DNA from: JADJXV01 sp046328995 | GTDB lineage: Bacteria; Bacteroidota; Ignavibacteria; Kapaibacteriales; UBA961 | Direction of reading: 5' to 3' | DNA: 64,000 bases | Assembly (NCBI GenBank): GCA_046328995.1 | Contig: JAXLVN010000001.1 | Location: forward strand, 558,001 to 622,000 | Shown here: positions 42,034 through 52,897 of the stretch, piece by piece | Layout: each line of letters starts with the position of its first letter | Position numbering within the stretch: position 1 is the stretch's first letter | Position numbers and translations under genes: made by a program | Notes under the pieces: model-generated | The model's database searches: none | The model's input: only the letters and a program-made list of their open reading frames with translations | Told to the model about the DNA's origin: nothing

Positions 42034-45000
42034 TTACTCGAGCACGAAGCGAACGTTGTTGGGACCGAAAATCTGCGTCAGCGCATTTGTTGACTCCTGC
42101 GTAAGTGGTAATTTGGCAGGCGCATAGAATTGTGAACGTCGGCTGCCTTCTTCCATCACCGAGAACACGATTTTACTGTCTGCCTTCGCTACACACAGGG
42201 GTTTGATACGTTCGATATCCTCCCGTGTAACCGTGGCTGCATTGATTGAAATATTAAATCCTTTGGCAAACTTCGGCACGGTCTCTTCTATTGGAATTAC
42301 CTCTTCGACGATAATTTTAAGAGAATCGGCGTTTAGTTCGGATTTCCCCCGCACCATGACTACAGTATCTTCGTGTAAATATTGCCCCCATTTTTTATAT
42401 GCATCGCTCCAGAAAATACACTCTGCTTTACCGTAAAAGTCTTCGATCATGACAAAGGCGATGGTTTGTTCTTTTTTATCGAGCCGGGTCCGAACAGCAG
42501 TAATTAACCCACAGCATCGGACGGGCTTACCGATAAGCGGACTATCTTTTTTATTGAGGATAAGTGTCGAAAACGATGCAAGATGCGGACGATACTTCAT
42601 CAGCGGATGACCACTGAGATAAAAATTCAGCACTTCTTTCTCTTTTTCGAGGCGTTCGGTTTCACTCCAGTTTGGAATAGTCGGCAGCTTGGGCTCGACG
42701 ATATCGAGTTCTGCGACTCCCCCGCCGAACATACTATTGGTATCGCTCTGAGCAGCACCTGATTTTTTGGCAAATTCAAGGGCTGAATCTATAGCTGCAA
42801 ACAGCTGCGCACGATGTCCGATTTTCAACGAATCGAACGCACCGGAAGAGATAAGTGCTTCAAGTACCCGGCGATTAATGACTTTATTGTCACAACGTGC
42901 TGCAAAATCATAAAAGGATGTAAACGGCTTTTCTTCCCGGGCTTTGATAATCGACTCGACCGCGCTGATGCCGACACCTTTGATACCGGCGAGCCCGAAG
43001 ACGATATTTTTCGAGTCAATGGCCATAAATGTTGCCACCGATTTATTCACATCAGGAGGAAGCGTATTAATTTCAAATGCTTTGGCTTCATCAATTAAAG
43101 CCACTACTTTATCCAAATCATTAATTTCGGCCGTCATGTTTGCTGCAAGAAACTCTGCAGTGTAATGTGCTTTGAGCCACGCAGTCTGAAAGGCAAGGTA
43201 GGCATAGGCACACGAGTGGGATTTATTAAAGCCGTATGACGCAAATTTGATAAGGAGTTCGAAAATTTCTTCGGCAATCTTCTTGGGAATATCCTTGCCT
43301 TCTGCCCCTTCGATAAATTGAATCTTCAGCTTCAGCATTTCGGCTGCATCTTTCTTACCCATCGCGCGGCGGATAGAGTCGGCCTGTGCAAGGGTGAATC
43401 CCGCGATATCCTGCACCAGCTGCATTACCTGTTCCTGATAGACAATAATTCCATAGGTCTTTTTCAGGCATTTTTCCATAACCGGATGAATATACTCTAT
43501 TTGCTTGCGTCCATGCTTCCGGTCAATAAAGTCAGGAATATTCTCCATTGGTCCCGGACGATAGAGAGCATTCATAGCGATGAGATCTTCCAAATCCGTT
43601 GGCTTGAGCTTCATGAGCGACTCTTGCATCTTGCCGGATTCGAACTGAAACACCGCCTGAGTCTTCCCTTTCCCGAGCATATCGTAGGTAAGCTTGTCTT
43701 CGAGGTCTATGGTATCGAGGTCGATTGTCAGGCCATGATTCCGCTTAATCTGATCGAGAGTATTATCAATGATTGACAGGGTTCGCAGGCCCAAAAAGTC
43801 CATTTTGAGCAGCCCTGCATCTTCGAGGTCTTTCATTGTATATTGTGTCGCGAGTCCTGAATCTCCCGATTTATACAGCGGAACAAACTCATTGATGTCA
43901 CCGGGCGCGATGACTACACCGGCAGCGTGAAGCGATGAATTACGAGCCATTCCTTCAAGGGTGGACGCATATTCGATGAGTTCTTTCAGCTTTGGGTCAT
44001 CGGTCTCTTTCAGCCATCGTAAATCCGGTAATTCCATTGCATCTTTGATCTTGGTAACTTTACCCTGAAAGACAGGAATTTTCTCGGTGATGGAATTGAT
44101 GGTAGAAAGAGGCACACCGAGAACGCGTCCTACATCCTTGAGCACTGCACGGCTCGAAAGCGTCCCGAAAGTAATAATCTGCGCTACGGATTTTTCACCG
44201 TATTTTTCTTTCACGTAGTCGATGACCACATCGCGCTTGTCGTCGCTGAAGTCAATATCAATATCAGGCATCGATACACGGTCAGGATTGAGGAAGCGTT
44301 CAAAAAGTAGGTCATACTTGATTGGATCGACATTAATAATTCCTAGTGCATAGGCTACGACGCTGCCGGCAGCTGACCCCCGTCCGGGACCAACGCGAAC
44401 GCCTTTTTTCTGCGCCTGAATGATAAAATCCTGTACGATAAGAAAATACCCTGCATATCCCATCCGCTTGATGACACCAAGTTCGAATTTTACTCTATCG
44501 AGAATTTCGGCAGTTTGGACCGGATAACGACGCTCAAGACCGGCATACGTCAATTCCTCAAGATACTCTTCCAAGGTCGTGGCTTTTGATTCCTGAGGAA
44601 TTGGGAAGGTCGGCATTTTTATATCAGACTTCAAGGTCACATCACATTTTTCGGCTACTTCAAGAGTATTCTCAAATGCCTGAGGGAAGTCTTTGAAAAT
44701 TTTAGACATTTCCTCCGATGACTTAAAGTACATTTCGGGTTTTCCGTAGCGTAATTCATGGATATTATTCACCCCTTTAATACCTGAATCCTTGATATGG
44801 AGCAGCACATTGTGCGCGACGGCATGTTCTTTTTTGATATAATGACAATCATTCGACACAATGAGCTTGATGCCTAATTCTTCGGCAAGTCTCGGTGCTT
44901 GTGCGAGTACAATTTCGTCGCCGTCGAGACCATGATCCTGTAGCTCGATGTAAAAATCATCGCCGAATAAGTTCTTGTACCAAATAGCGTTATTACGGGC

Positions 45001-45474
45001 AGTTTCATAATCTCCGGCAAGTAAAGGTGCGTTTATCACGCCGGCAAGGCATGCCGACAATGCTATCAATCCTTCATGATGTTTTTCGAGTAAATCGGTA
45101 TCGATACGCGGTCGGTAGTAGAATCCCTCTGTATGCCCAAGTGTGGTGAGCTTCATGAGGTTTTTGTAGCCGATATCATTCTTGGCAAGAAGGACAAGGT
45201 GGAAATAATTCCGTTTTTTGGTCGCTGCCTTCCCTGCTCCACGGTCAAATCGACTGCCGTTCGCAATATAGACTTCGCAGCCGAGAATGGGCTTGATACC
45301 GGCTTTTTTTGCTTTTTTATAAAATTCAAAACAGCCAAACATCACGCCGTGGTCGGTGAGAGCAAGTGCTTTTTGTCCGTCTGCTTTGGCAGCATTGATG
45401 AGCTGATCGGGAGTGCAGGCAGCATCAAGTAAGGAATAATGCGTATGATTATGAAGATGTACAAATTCGGGCAT
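42034..45474 (-). CDS. dnaE: DNA polymerase III subunit alpha
   Basis: The start is placed at the ATG at 45474 (MPEFVHLHNHTHYSLLD); the frame runs 46 codons further upstream, but conserved sequence starts here. 1146 residues. PHP domain at 1-290 (HLHNHTHYSLLD, ALTDHGVMFGCFEF), polymerase core with GVRVGPGRGSAAGSVVAYAL and PDIDIDFSDDKRDVVIDYV (catalytic Asp), NSSLHAAGVVIAPG, a fingers region with AMNALYRPGPMENIPDFIDR, helix-hairpin-helix (GIKGVGISAVESIIKAREEK) and an OB fold (CCGLITAVRTRLDKKEQTIA). The chromosomal replicative polymerase. Metal-binding His residues of PHP look intact. Confidence 0.97.
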   Translation of the reverse strand: MPEFVHLHNHTHYSLLDAACTPDQLINAAKADGQKALALTDHGVMFGCFEFYKKAKKAGIKPILGCEVYIANGSRFDRGAGKAATKKRNYFHLVLLAKNDIGYKNLMKLTTLGHTEGFYYRPRIDTDLLEKHHEGLIALSACLAGVINAPLLAGDYETARNNAIWYKNLFGDDFYIELQDHGLDGDEIVLAQAPRLAEELGIKLIVSNDCHYIKKEHAVAHNVLLHIKDSGIKGVNNIHELRYGKPEMYFKSSEEMSKIFKDFPQAFENTLEVAEKCDVTLKSDIKMPTFPIPQESKATTLEEYLEELTYAGLERRYPVQTAEILDRVKFELGVIKRMGYAGYFLIVQDFIIQAQKKGVRVGPGRGSAAGSVVAYALGIINVDPIKYDLLFERFLNPDRVSMPDIDIDFSDDKRDVVIDYVKEKYGEKSVAQIITFGTLSSRAVLKDVGRVLGVPLSTINSITEKIPVFQGKVTKIKDAMELPDLRWLKETDDPKLKELIEYASTLEGMARNSSLHAAGVVIAPGDINEFVPLYKSGDSGLATQYTMKDLEDAGLLKMDFLGLRTLSIIDNTLDQIKRNHGLTIDLDTIDLEDKLTYDMLGKGKTQAVFQFESGKMQESLMKLKPTDLEDLIAMNALYRPGPMENIPDFIDRKHGRKQIEYIHPVMEKCLKKTYGIIVYQEQVMQLVQDIAGFTLAQADSIRRAMGKKDAAEMLKLKIQFIEGAEGKDIPKKIAEEIFELLIKFASYGFNKSHSCAYAYLAFQTAWLKAHYTAEFLAANMTAEINDLDKVVALIDEAKAFEINTLPPDVNKSVATFMAIDSKNIVFGLAGIKGVGISAVESIIKAREEKPFTSFYDFAARCDNKVINRRVLEALISSGAFDSLKIGHRAQLFAAIDSALEFAKKSGAAQSDTNSMFGGGVAELDIVEPKLPTIPNWSETERLEKEKEVLNFYLSGHPLMKYRPHLASFSTLILNKKDSPLIGKPVRCCGLITAVRTRLDKKEQTIAFVMIEDFYGKAECIFWSDAYKKWGQYLHEDTVVMVRGKSELNADSLKIIVEEVIPIEETVPKFAKGFNISINAATVTREDIERIKPLCVAKADSKIVFSVMEEGSRRSQFYAPAKLPLTQESTNALTQIFGPNNVRFVLE

Positions 45475-45752
45475 AGGGCTTAGCTGATACAAGGAAGCTG
45501 GATAGAGTTTACGGTGTGCAAAAATACAAAAGCAGGGCATACCAACAGCAAAACACCTCGTGATGGGAGGTCTGATATTAGAGAGTGCAGGTCGATGTAT
45601 CGAGCGAATCACCGTACGTTACGTGAGCATGAAATATCTACACCGTATGATAACTGGAGAACATCCAATGCGCTTATTGATGTCAATTCTTTGCCTCGTT
45701 GTCGGTAGAAGTATGTTTTTCTGCTCAATTTCACTTTCCGAGAAAATTTTTC

Positions 45753-45783
45753 TTGCTTATAGCGTGTGGAGAGCGTACTTTTG
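45753..45783 (+). promoter_or_regulatory. Putative Bacteroidota-type promoter of sprA
   Basis: TTG at 45753-45755 and TACTTTTG at 45776-45783, a 20 nt spacing, match the TTG-N19..20-TAnnTTTG pattern of the primary sigma factor in Bacteroidota. The expected start of transcription is near 45790, about 115 nt ahead of the sprA ATG at 45907. It lies in the 432 nt gene-free stretch between dnaE and sprA; I see no other feature in that stretch. Confidence 0.45.
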
Positions 45784-45906
45784 CACTATAGTAGTATCGA
45801 GCTACCCCTCTTTTAGTTTCTAGCACTTTCTTGTGAGACGCCATTTGTTCCAACGATACGGTTTTTGTGTACTTCGAAATTCGTTTCATTTTTCTTTGTA
45901 GGACTA

Positions 45907-48900
45907 ATGGTACTTCCCATTCAGCACCTGCGGCAGCATTCTCGTGCCGCTCACGTTGCATTGTGTAGTGTATTATTTTTCATAGCATTATTCGCGCATT
46001 CGGAGAGCTTGGCAGCTGAAATCACCTTGAGTGATCTCACGCTGCTTACCCTGCACATGCCTCTTACTATTCCTGAGCTTGCCTATTTTGTGCCGGTAGA
46101 GACACCGCCGGATAGTACCCGACAACATCCGATTTTCAATCCCCCTCCTCTTTTTCGCGGCTCCATTCTTCCTTCTCAGTACGGTACCAAGCGACCTGCT
46201 TTACCCGCAGGGTACAAGATTACCTCAAAAATCGATACCGCAGGAGCGACATTCTCCCAGCGTGAGTCCTGGAACGGCATCGAGACTGCTGCGCCGAGCT
46301 TTTTATCATTGGATGATTATCTGGTCTATAGGCGCGAGAAAGAACGTCGTAGAATTTGGGATTCGCTGACTGCATCGTATGATCTGAAAAAAGCACTTTC
46401 ACGTTCAGGACTCAGCAGCATTTTAGGTGAATTAGATGGACTGAGTATTCCTTTCCCTCCCAATCCTGTATTTGGTATTTTTGGAAAGCCAGAAATTAGT
46501 ATCAATGTCACCGGTGATGTGAATGTACGCGCCGGCTGGAGATGGGACTCCCAAAATCTCGGATCTACTTCCGCTTTTGGTCAGACTCAATCCGGGCCGA
46601 TTTTTTCGCAGGATATTAATCTGAATGTCAGCGGAAAAATTGGGGACAAACTCAAGCTAGGTGTAGATTGGAATACGAAACAAACCTTTGAGCTCAATAA
46701 TAAATTCAATATTGGATTCAGCGGCAATGACGATGATATCGTAAAACGGGTAGAACTTGGAAATATACAGTTCCCCGTGCCATCAACTCTTATCGGTGGC
46801 GGACAATCGTTATTCGGCGTTCGCGCTGATTTCCAGTTCGGTCCATTATTCTTAAAATCAGTAGCTTCTCAGCGCAGAGGCGAGCGTAAATTCGTACAAG
46901 TACGCGGTGGTGGAGCACTTAAACAGCAGTTTCAGATTCGTGCCTACGATTATGCCAGAAATCACTTTTTTCTCGATACTGTGTATAAGAGAATTTATAC
47001 AGAGTATTTTAAGAATTCGACGCCTGTTATACCCAATGATGCTCTCCAATACCAAATCAAAGAAATAGAAGTATGGGAATCTACCGGTGACGTAACGGCT
47101 ACACAGGCTACAGAAGCGATCGCATACGCTGATTTGGAGCCGATTCCGATCGGTACACGATATCCGGATTCTAAGAAATTCGGTACAATTACAGCCGGAC
47201 AAATTGCAAGAGGTCGGTTTTCACAGCTCGACAAAAGCAGATATGATTATGACAAAAGTCTCGGTCGGTTGACAATTTTCAATCTTCGTAATGAACGAAC
47301 CTATGCAGTATCATACCGGATTGATAATCGTAATGCTTTATCCCCCGATGACGATCTTTTATACGGTACACCAGCTGCCAACAGAAGTCCGAAAGACACG
47401 TTAATTTTAAAACTCATCAGCGTGCAAGGACTCCAACCAAGCTTTAAAACGCTATGGTCCCGACAGATGAAAAATATTTACTCCATTGGTCAAAGTAATG
47501 TCAGTACAACAGACGCCAAAATTAACGTATGGTATCTCCGACCCAATAATGACTCATCCGACGTCCTCCCCGGAACAAGCGAGAAAGTAGTAACTGTCTT
47601 ACGCGTTGATCAGGTCAATAATAATTCAGGTGAACAAAAACCGGACGGATTGTTTGATATTACTGCTACACAAATCACCCAAACGCAGCAACAACAAATA
47701 CCTATCAGCGGTCAGCAGAATCCTCCACCGCAAGCGTCGCAATCCTCTCCATTTTTTAATGCCGTCCGCGGTGAGATTATTTTTCCGAGTGTTGAACCGT
47801 TTCGTCAAGGACTACGGGACTATTTTACGACGAAGGGTAATCCTCAGATCGCCGAACAGTATGTGTTTGATGCTGTCTATGACACCACTATCGAAGTGGC
47901 TCGATTACAGACCGGTAGAGATAGATTCATCATCTCCGGAGAAGCTACCGGTAATGCGTCCACAACCGGCAACCGTATTTCGCTCGGTGCGTTTAACCTC
48001 GCTCCCGGTAGTGTACGCGTTACTCTAGACGGCGTAGCTCTCAGGGAGAATGCCGATTATTACGTTGAATACTATACCGGACAAGTGACGTTGACCAATC
48101 CGAGAGCCACCCTCCCAAATGCTAATCTCGGTATTGAATATGAACAACAGGATTTGTTTAATCTAGCAACACGAACTCTCGTCGGGCTACGGGCCGACAT
48201 GGATATTTTAAAGCGAAGGAATGTACAGAGTAGCATCGGAATGACATTTATGCTCTTTAATCAATCGCTTGTCCTTGATAGAGTTCGACTCGGTGATGAA
48301 CCTGTATCTAATAATATGATCGGTTTTGACGGCTCACTCAATCTCGATGCTCCCTGGCTTACCAAAGCACTCGACGCACTACCCTTTTTGGATACAAAAG
48401 ACAAGTCATACCTCAAGCTGAAAGGGGAAATCGCTGCGATGTTCCCTACACCAAACAAACGACTCTCTGACGTGGCTTCTGATAATGAATCACCTGTTGC
48501 GTATTTGGATGATTTTGAAGGAGCACAACGCTATATTTCACTCGGCCTCTCACCTTCTCAATGGTCACATTCGTCACAACCTGTTGATTCTTCTCTTTTT
48601 ACGGACGACTCCTCTCGGATTAAATCGTATTTTAGAGGCAAGACTAATTGGTTCCAATACTTCCTTGGCCGCACACCGCAAGAATGTGTTTATCCCAACC
48701 GTTCAATCGTTCAGGGTCGGTCGAATATCAATGACCTGAAAGTAATTTTCAATCCTTATGAGCGTGGTATCTACAACATGAATCCTGAATTCGTGGATAA
48801 AATTAACCCTGCCTGGTCCCAGGATTCTGTAAAGCACGTGGATTATATTAATTCGAATAAGGATAAAATTTGGGGCGGCATGATGCGCCTGTTTTCACAG

Positions 48901-51900
48901 TTTAACACGAATTTTGACAATGAAAATATTGATTTCATCGAGATAATGATGAATGTCACAGGCCGCGAAGCTGGTACAAAAATGTATATCGATCTAGGGC
49001 AGATAAGTGAAGATATTATTCCTAATCAAACACTTAATACAGAGGACGGGTTTACTGCAGCGAGCCCGATTCCGAATAATGTGATTGACCCCGGGGAAGA
49101 TGTCGGTATCGATACACTTAGCGATACACAGGAGAAAATTGTCTATCCGTTTCCGCTGAACCAAGAAGAAGACCCTGCGCGGGATGATTATGATTTTGAC
49201 TTCAGAAAAGGAGTCACTGAGCAGCAAGTCGATGATTTTAAGAAATATAACAATTACGAAGGCAATGCCAGCAAGGCAGAGCTCGGGCAATTCCCCGACA
49301 AGGAAATACTCAATACAAACAACGGGCAAACCATTGCACTCGACAATAGTTATTTTAGCTATGAAGTTAACTTAGATCCTAATCCTGTAACGAATCCTCA
49401 GATTGCAGGAGAAGGTGGCTGCTCGAACTGGAGACTCTATCGCATCCCCATACGGAGACCACAAAGAGTCGTTGGCAATCCATCCTTCTCGAATATCCAA
49501 TATGTCCGTGTATGGTATAAAGGAGGATTACTGACTGCTGAAATAGCCGATTGGCGCTTTACCGGTTCTCAGTGGCAACGCTCAAATAATCTCCAATCAA
49601 ATGTGACTCCATCCGACAGCATACTCAGTATCGCATTTGTAAATGTTGAAGAAAACAGCAATGCACCGGATTATTATACTGTTCCACCAGGAGTACAACG
49701 TCCTCGACAGCTGAACAATCCGGACCCAAATCAAGACATTCGCCTCAACGAACAGTCTCTTGCCGTCACCGTTCGGAATCTTCGCTATAATGATGAGCGC
49801 ATGGCCGTACGCGTACTTCGTCAGACTGATATATTTAATTATAAGCAATTGAAATTTTTCATACATGGCGACGGTTCTATGCCTGATAATATTCCTGCAG
49901 GTGCCGTTCCGTCAGCCTATGCGTTCATACGCTTTGGTATCGATTCTTCGAATTATTATGAATATCGTCGACCTTTGCTGCGGAACTGGCAGGACCTCGC
50001 TATTCCACTGACAGAGTTGACGGCAATTAAAGGAATCCGAGACCCTGCTCGAGAAAATGAACGCCAGCAATTTCCGGTATCAGGCGACCCTCTGGCAAGC
50101 TATGTGATTCGAGGGAATCCTACTTTAACCAAGGTTATGTTCCTTGGTTTCGGAATTGCCAACCCATCGGCACGCTTCCCGAATGATTTGACAACCACCA
50201 TGTGGGTGAATGAATTACGACTCATTGATCCGGAAAGTTCGGTCGATTGGTCAGCCATTGGCAGCGCCGAGCTCAAGCTCGCTGATGTCGGGTCGGTCAT
50301 CGGTACGTTTTCACGCTCTAATCCGAACTTCCACCGCCTCGAAGAACGCTTCGGCAATCGCATTCAGAGCACTAATTTTTCTGTACAAATGCAGGGAACC
50401 CTTGAAAAGTTTTTACCTTCTGCGTTCAAAGAAGCGAAGCTCCCGATCAGTTATACACACTCTGAAAGCTATGAAAAGCCAATATTTGAAGCACAAAGTG
50501 ATGTCTATATTGAAGATGCTGCCAAGAATCAATATAATCGCGCCATCAGTGACGGTAAAACCCCGGATGAAGCACAAAGTATCGCTGATGCCGTTACAAC
50601 ACGTTCTGAAACACTAAGAGTGCAGGATCAATGGGCAATGTCCGGTGTGAAGCTAGGCATTCCAATCAATTATTGGCTTATCAAGGAAACGTTCAACAGA
50701 GTGTCGATAGGATATGATTATTCCCAAACCTTCGAGCGCTCTCCTGTCGTGGTAGAACGCTTTAAGTGGCAATGGCATTTAACACTTGCCTATGCTTTGA
50801 ATCTTCCTCCCGTCTCTCTTGAGCCTCTGACATGGAGCGACAAAGTTCCGATTATCGGTTCGTATAAAAACTGGAAAATCAACTTTCTCCCCTCCAGCTT
50901 CACGACGAATCTTGATTTGAAACGTGGCCGCACTACCGAACAGTCGAGGTTTCTCGAATTTCCGAGTCCGGTCGTTCGTGATTTTACCGCTCAGCGGACA
51001 GCACAATTCTCCTGGAAGCTTGCAGAAAACGGGCTATTGAGTCCGGTGGTTGATTATTCATTTACAACAGCAAGCACGCTCGCCCCACTCGAAGTGGATG
51101 AATTTGGCCGTCAACGCACCGGGAATGAATTATCTAAAATGATGATTCTTGGCAATGGCAAGCTGCTTCATCTTGGTGATGATGGCTCACATGTGCAGAA
51201 TTTTACCATCAATTTCCGTCCAAGACTCCCGGATATCTGGGGGCTCAACACCTACCTCGACAATACCGGTTCGTACATTGCAAAATACGAATGGCGCGAT
51301 CCCCTTCAGCCGGATCCGGCATTGCGGGATGCAGTCAAGTACGGAACGGTACAGAGCAATCTCACGCTCAGCTCGAGATTACAGCTTAGACTCATGAGCG
51401 ATAAATGGTATGGTGTGACCTATGGTAAGACCGATACAACAAGTTCCTTTTTCGGTACCGTCGGTAAAGTCTTTAAGACTATTTTCCTCGATTTTGATGA
51501 AATCAAACTGACCTTTAAGCAAGATAATATCTCAAGGAATCCGGGACTCTTTGGTGGGAATGGACTTACGAATCAATGGAGAGGAATATTCGGCTTGGGT
51601 CAAGATAATATCTGGGGACCTTCGGCAGCGTATCAGCTTGGATTGGTCGGTAGCCCACATGGTAGTTTTTCACTCCGGGGCAGTTCGAAATTTCCATTTT
51701 TTGGTTTTAATGCCGAGAAAGGTATCCGCCCACCGAATTCTGTGCTACCGGAAAATTTCAATCAAGCATCGACCATTGAATTTCGTACAAGCAGACAGCT
51801 GTGGGAAGGAGCCAATCTCGATTTAACGTGGAAATCACAGTTTGGATATAATCAAAATCAGACCGTGATTACCGATTCGGAAGGTGTACAGAGTTTTTCA

Positions 51901-52800
51901 AATGTCACGATTATACAGACATACAGCCGTACTTATCTTAGCTTACCAAAGTTTTTATTCCTGGCTCCTCTCAATAACTCCATCGAGCATGTTATTGATC
52001 TGTATCTCTCAAAGCAACCGGGAATTCTTGCACAGGCCGGAAATGACACTGTTAAACGCAATCAGCTAATTACCAATGCCCTTTCAGAGTCCTTCCATGA
52101 TGGTCTTGAATCGTTCGCCTTTCTCCCTGCTGCCGTACGCAAAATCATGCCGAGCGTCAACTGGTCATTCCGCTGGGATGGCATTGAAAAATGGGGAGTG
52201 TTTGGTGGTGTCGCCCGCCGTATAGCCCTCGAGCATAATTATACCTCTACCTACCAGGAAAATGCGAGAATTACCGACAATGGTCGATTCGTCGATGGTC
52301 AGCAGGTACAGCTTGGGTTTCAACCTCTGATTGGACTAACGATGAGTTTTGACGAGACGAAGCTCAAAGGAACCCTTACAGGTACTGTACGCTATAATAC
52401 GAAGACGTCCTATTCTCTCCTTTCGGCGACGTCGAACATCTCACGAGAATCTTCGAGCGAGTTATCGATTCAGGGAACATACTCTCGCCGTGGTTTTAAA
52501 TTTGCATTATTAGGAATTGATCTTGAAAATGACCTGGAATTCGCTTTTTTGGGTTCGTACAAGCGAAATCAACGCGCCAACTACGACATTCTCAAATTGA
52601 CTGACCCTAATGGACAGAGAATTGACGGTACGACGAACATCACAATCGAGCCGAGTGCGCGATATTCGATGAGTAACCGAGTGACGGCGCGACTTTTCTT
52701 CCGCTACGAAGGCACGATTAACGAAGGAGCTTCTACACCGGGTTTCAGTACGACTCAGGTGGGATTGGATATCCGGATATCCATTTCCGGCGGGCGATAA
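45907..52800 (+). CDS. sprA: T9SS translocon protein SprA
   Basis: 2297 residues from the ATG at 45907 (a TTG at 45865 would add 14 residues without a better signal). The signal peptide lies around HVALCSVLFFIALFAHSESL. SprA is the giant 36-strand outer-membrane barrel through which T9SS cargo leaves and, in gliders, adhesins are delivered. The N-terminal GDVNVRAGWRWDSQNLGS, KLGVDWNTKQTFELNNKFNI and GGGQSLFGVRADFQFGPLFL, and the central SNIQYVRVWYKGG, VAYLDDFEGAQ and MWVNELRLIDPESSVDW, are family marks. Length fits (2300-2500). No frameshift. No other T9SS component is in the window. Confidence 0.95.
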   Translation: MVLPIQHLRQHSRAAHVALCSVLFFIALFAHSESLAAEITLSDLTLLTLHMPLTIPELAYFVPVETPPDSTRQHPIFNPPPLFRGSILPSQYGTKRPALPAGYKITSKIDTAGATFSQRESWNGIETAAPSFLSLDDYLVYRREKERRRIWDSLTASYDLKKALSRSGLSSILGELDGLSIPFPPNPVFGIFGKPEISINVTGDVNVRAGWRWDSQNLGSTSAFGQTQSGPIFSQDINLNVSGKIGDKLKLGVDWNTKQTFELNNKFNIGFSGNDDDIVKRVELGNIQFPVPSTLIGGGQSLFGVRADFQFGPLFLKSVASQRRGERKFVQVRGGGALKQQFQIRAYDYARNHFFLDTVYKRIYTEYFKNSTPVIPNDALQYQIKEIEVWESTGDVTATQATEAIAYADLEPIPIGTRYPDSKKFGTITAGQIARGRFSQLDKSRYDYDKSLGRLTIFNLRNERTYAVSYRIDNRNALSPDDDLLYGTPAANRSPKDTLILKLISVQGLQPSFKTLWSRQMKNIYSIGQSNVSTTDAKINVWYLRPNNDSSDVLPGTSEKVVTVLRVDQVNNNSGEQKPDGLFDITATQITQTQQQQIPISGQQNPPPQASQSSPFFNAVRGEIIFPSVEPFRQGLRDYFTTKGNPQIAEQYVFDAVYDTTIEVARLQTGRDRFIISGEATGNASTTGNRISLGAFNLAPGSVRVTLDGVALRENADYYVEYYTGQVTLTNPRATLPNANLGIEYEQQDLFNLATRTLVGLRADMDILKRRNVQSSIGMTFMLFNQSLVLDRVRLGDEPVSNNMIGFDGSLNLDAPWLTKALDALPFLDTKDKSYLKLKGEIAAMFPTPNKRLSDVASDNESPVAYLDDFEGAQRYISLGLSPSQWSHSSQPVDSSLFTDDSSRIKSYFRGKTNWFQYFLGRTPQECVYPNRSIVQGRSNINDLKVIFNPYERGIYNMNPEFVDKINPAWSQDSVKHVDYINSNKDKIWGGMMRLFSQFNTNFDNENIDFIEIMMNVTGREAGTKMYIDLGQISEDIIPNQTLNTEDGFTAASPIPNNVIDPGEDVGIDTLSDTQEKIVYPFPLNQEEDPARDDYDFDFRKGVTEQQVDDFKKYNNYEGNASKAELGQFPDKEILNTNNGQTIALDNSYFSYEVNLDPNPVTNPQIAGEGGCSNWRLYRIPIRRPQRVVGNPSFSNIQYVRVWYKGGLLTAEIADWRFTGSQWQRSNNLQSNVTPSDSILSIAFVNVEENSNAPDYYTVPPGVQRPRQLNNPDPNQDIRLNEQSLAVTVRNLRYNDERMAVRVLRQTDIFNYKQLKFFIHGDGSMPDNIPAGAVPSAYAFIRFGIDSSNYYEYRRPLLRNWQDLAIPLTELTAIKGIRDPARENERQQFPVSGDPLASYVIRGNPTLTKVMFLGFGIANPSARFPNDLTTTMWVNELRLIDPESSVDWSAIGSAELKLADVGSVIGTFSRSNPNFHRLEERFGNRIQSTNFSVQMQGTLEKFLPSAFKEAKLPISYTHSESYEKPIFEAQSDVYIEDAAKNQYNRAISDGKTPDEAQSIADAVTTRSETLRVQDQWAMSGVKLGIPINYWLIKETFNRVSIGYDYSQTFERSPVVVERFKWQWHLTLAYALNLPPVSLEPLTWSDKVPIIGSYKNWKINFLPSSFTTNLDLKRGRTTEQSRFLEFPSPVVRDFTAQRTAQFSWKLAENGLLSPVVDYSFTTASTLAPLEVDEFGRQRTGNELSKMMILGNGKLLHLGDDGSHVQNFTINFRPRLPDIWGLNTYLDNTGSYIAKYEWRDPLQPDPALRDAVKYGTVQSNLTLSSRLQLRLMSDKWYGVTYGKTDTTSSFFGTVGKVFKTIFLDFDEIKLTFKQDNISRNPGLFGGNGLTNQWRGIFGLGQDNIWGPSAAYQLGLVGSPHGSFSLRGSSKFPFFGFNAEKGIRPPNSVLPENFNQASTIEFRTSRQLWEGANLDLTWKSQFGYNQNQTVITDSEGVQSFSNVTIIQTYSRTYLSLPKFLFLAPLNNSIEHVIDLYLSKQPGILAQAGNDTVKRNQLITNALSESFHDGLESFAFLPAAVRKIMPSVNWSFRWDGIEKWGVFGGVARRIALEHNYTSTYQENARITDNGRFVDGQQVQLGFQPLIGLTMSFDETKLKGTLTGTVRYNTKTSYSLLSATSNISRESSSELSIQGTYSRRGFKFALLGIDLENDLEFAFLGSYKRNQRANYDILKLTDPNGQRIDGTTNITIEPSARYSMSNRVTARLFFRYEGTINEGASTPGFSTTQVGLDIRISISGGR

Positions 52801-52861
52801 ACGAGGTTTCTCGACAGGCGCCGCAGAGCGTAAGGTCGTTCATTTTGGTAGGGCAATTAAT

Positions 52862-52896
52862 AAAAAAAGCGATTTCGGATGAAATCGCTTTTTTTA
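52862..52896. terminator. Bidirectional terminator between sprA and the tRNA gene
   Basis: AAAAAAAGCGATTT, loop CGGATG, AAATCGCTTTTTTT: a perfect inverted repeat with A and T runs on both sides. It can end sprA (plus) and the tRNA transcript (minus). Confidence 0.88.
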
Positions 52897-52897
52897 T

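Noticed and set aside
45475..45612. N-terminal extension of DnaE by 46 residues
   Set aside because: Family similarity (PHP domain) begins exactly at MPEFVHLHNHTHYSLLD; the extension has no domain and is basic and Cys/Pro-rich, like untranslated sequence.
45560..45823. Plus-strand frame between dnaE and sprA
   Set aside because: No recognisable domain, overlaps the putative sprA promoter and the dnaE upstream region; low-complexity composition.
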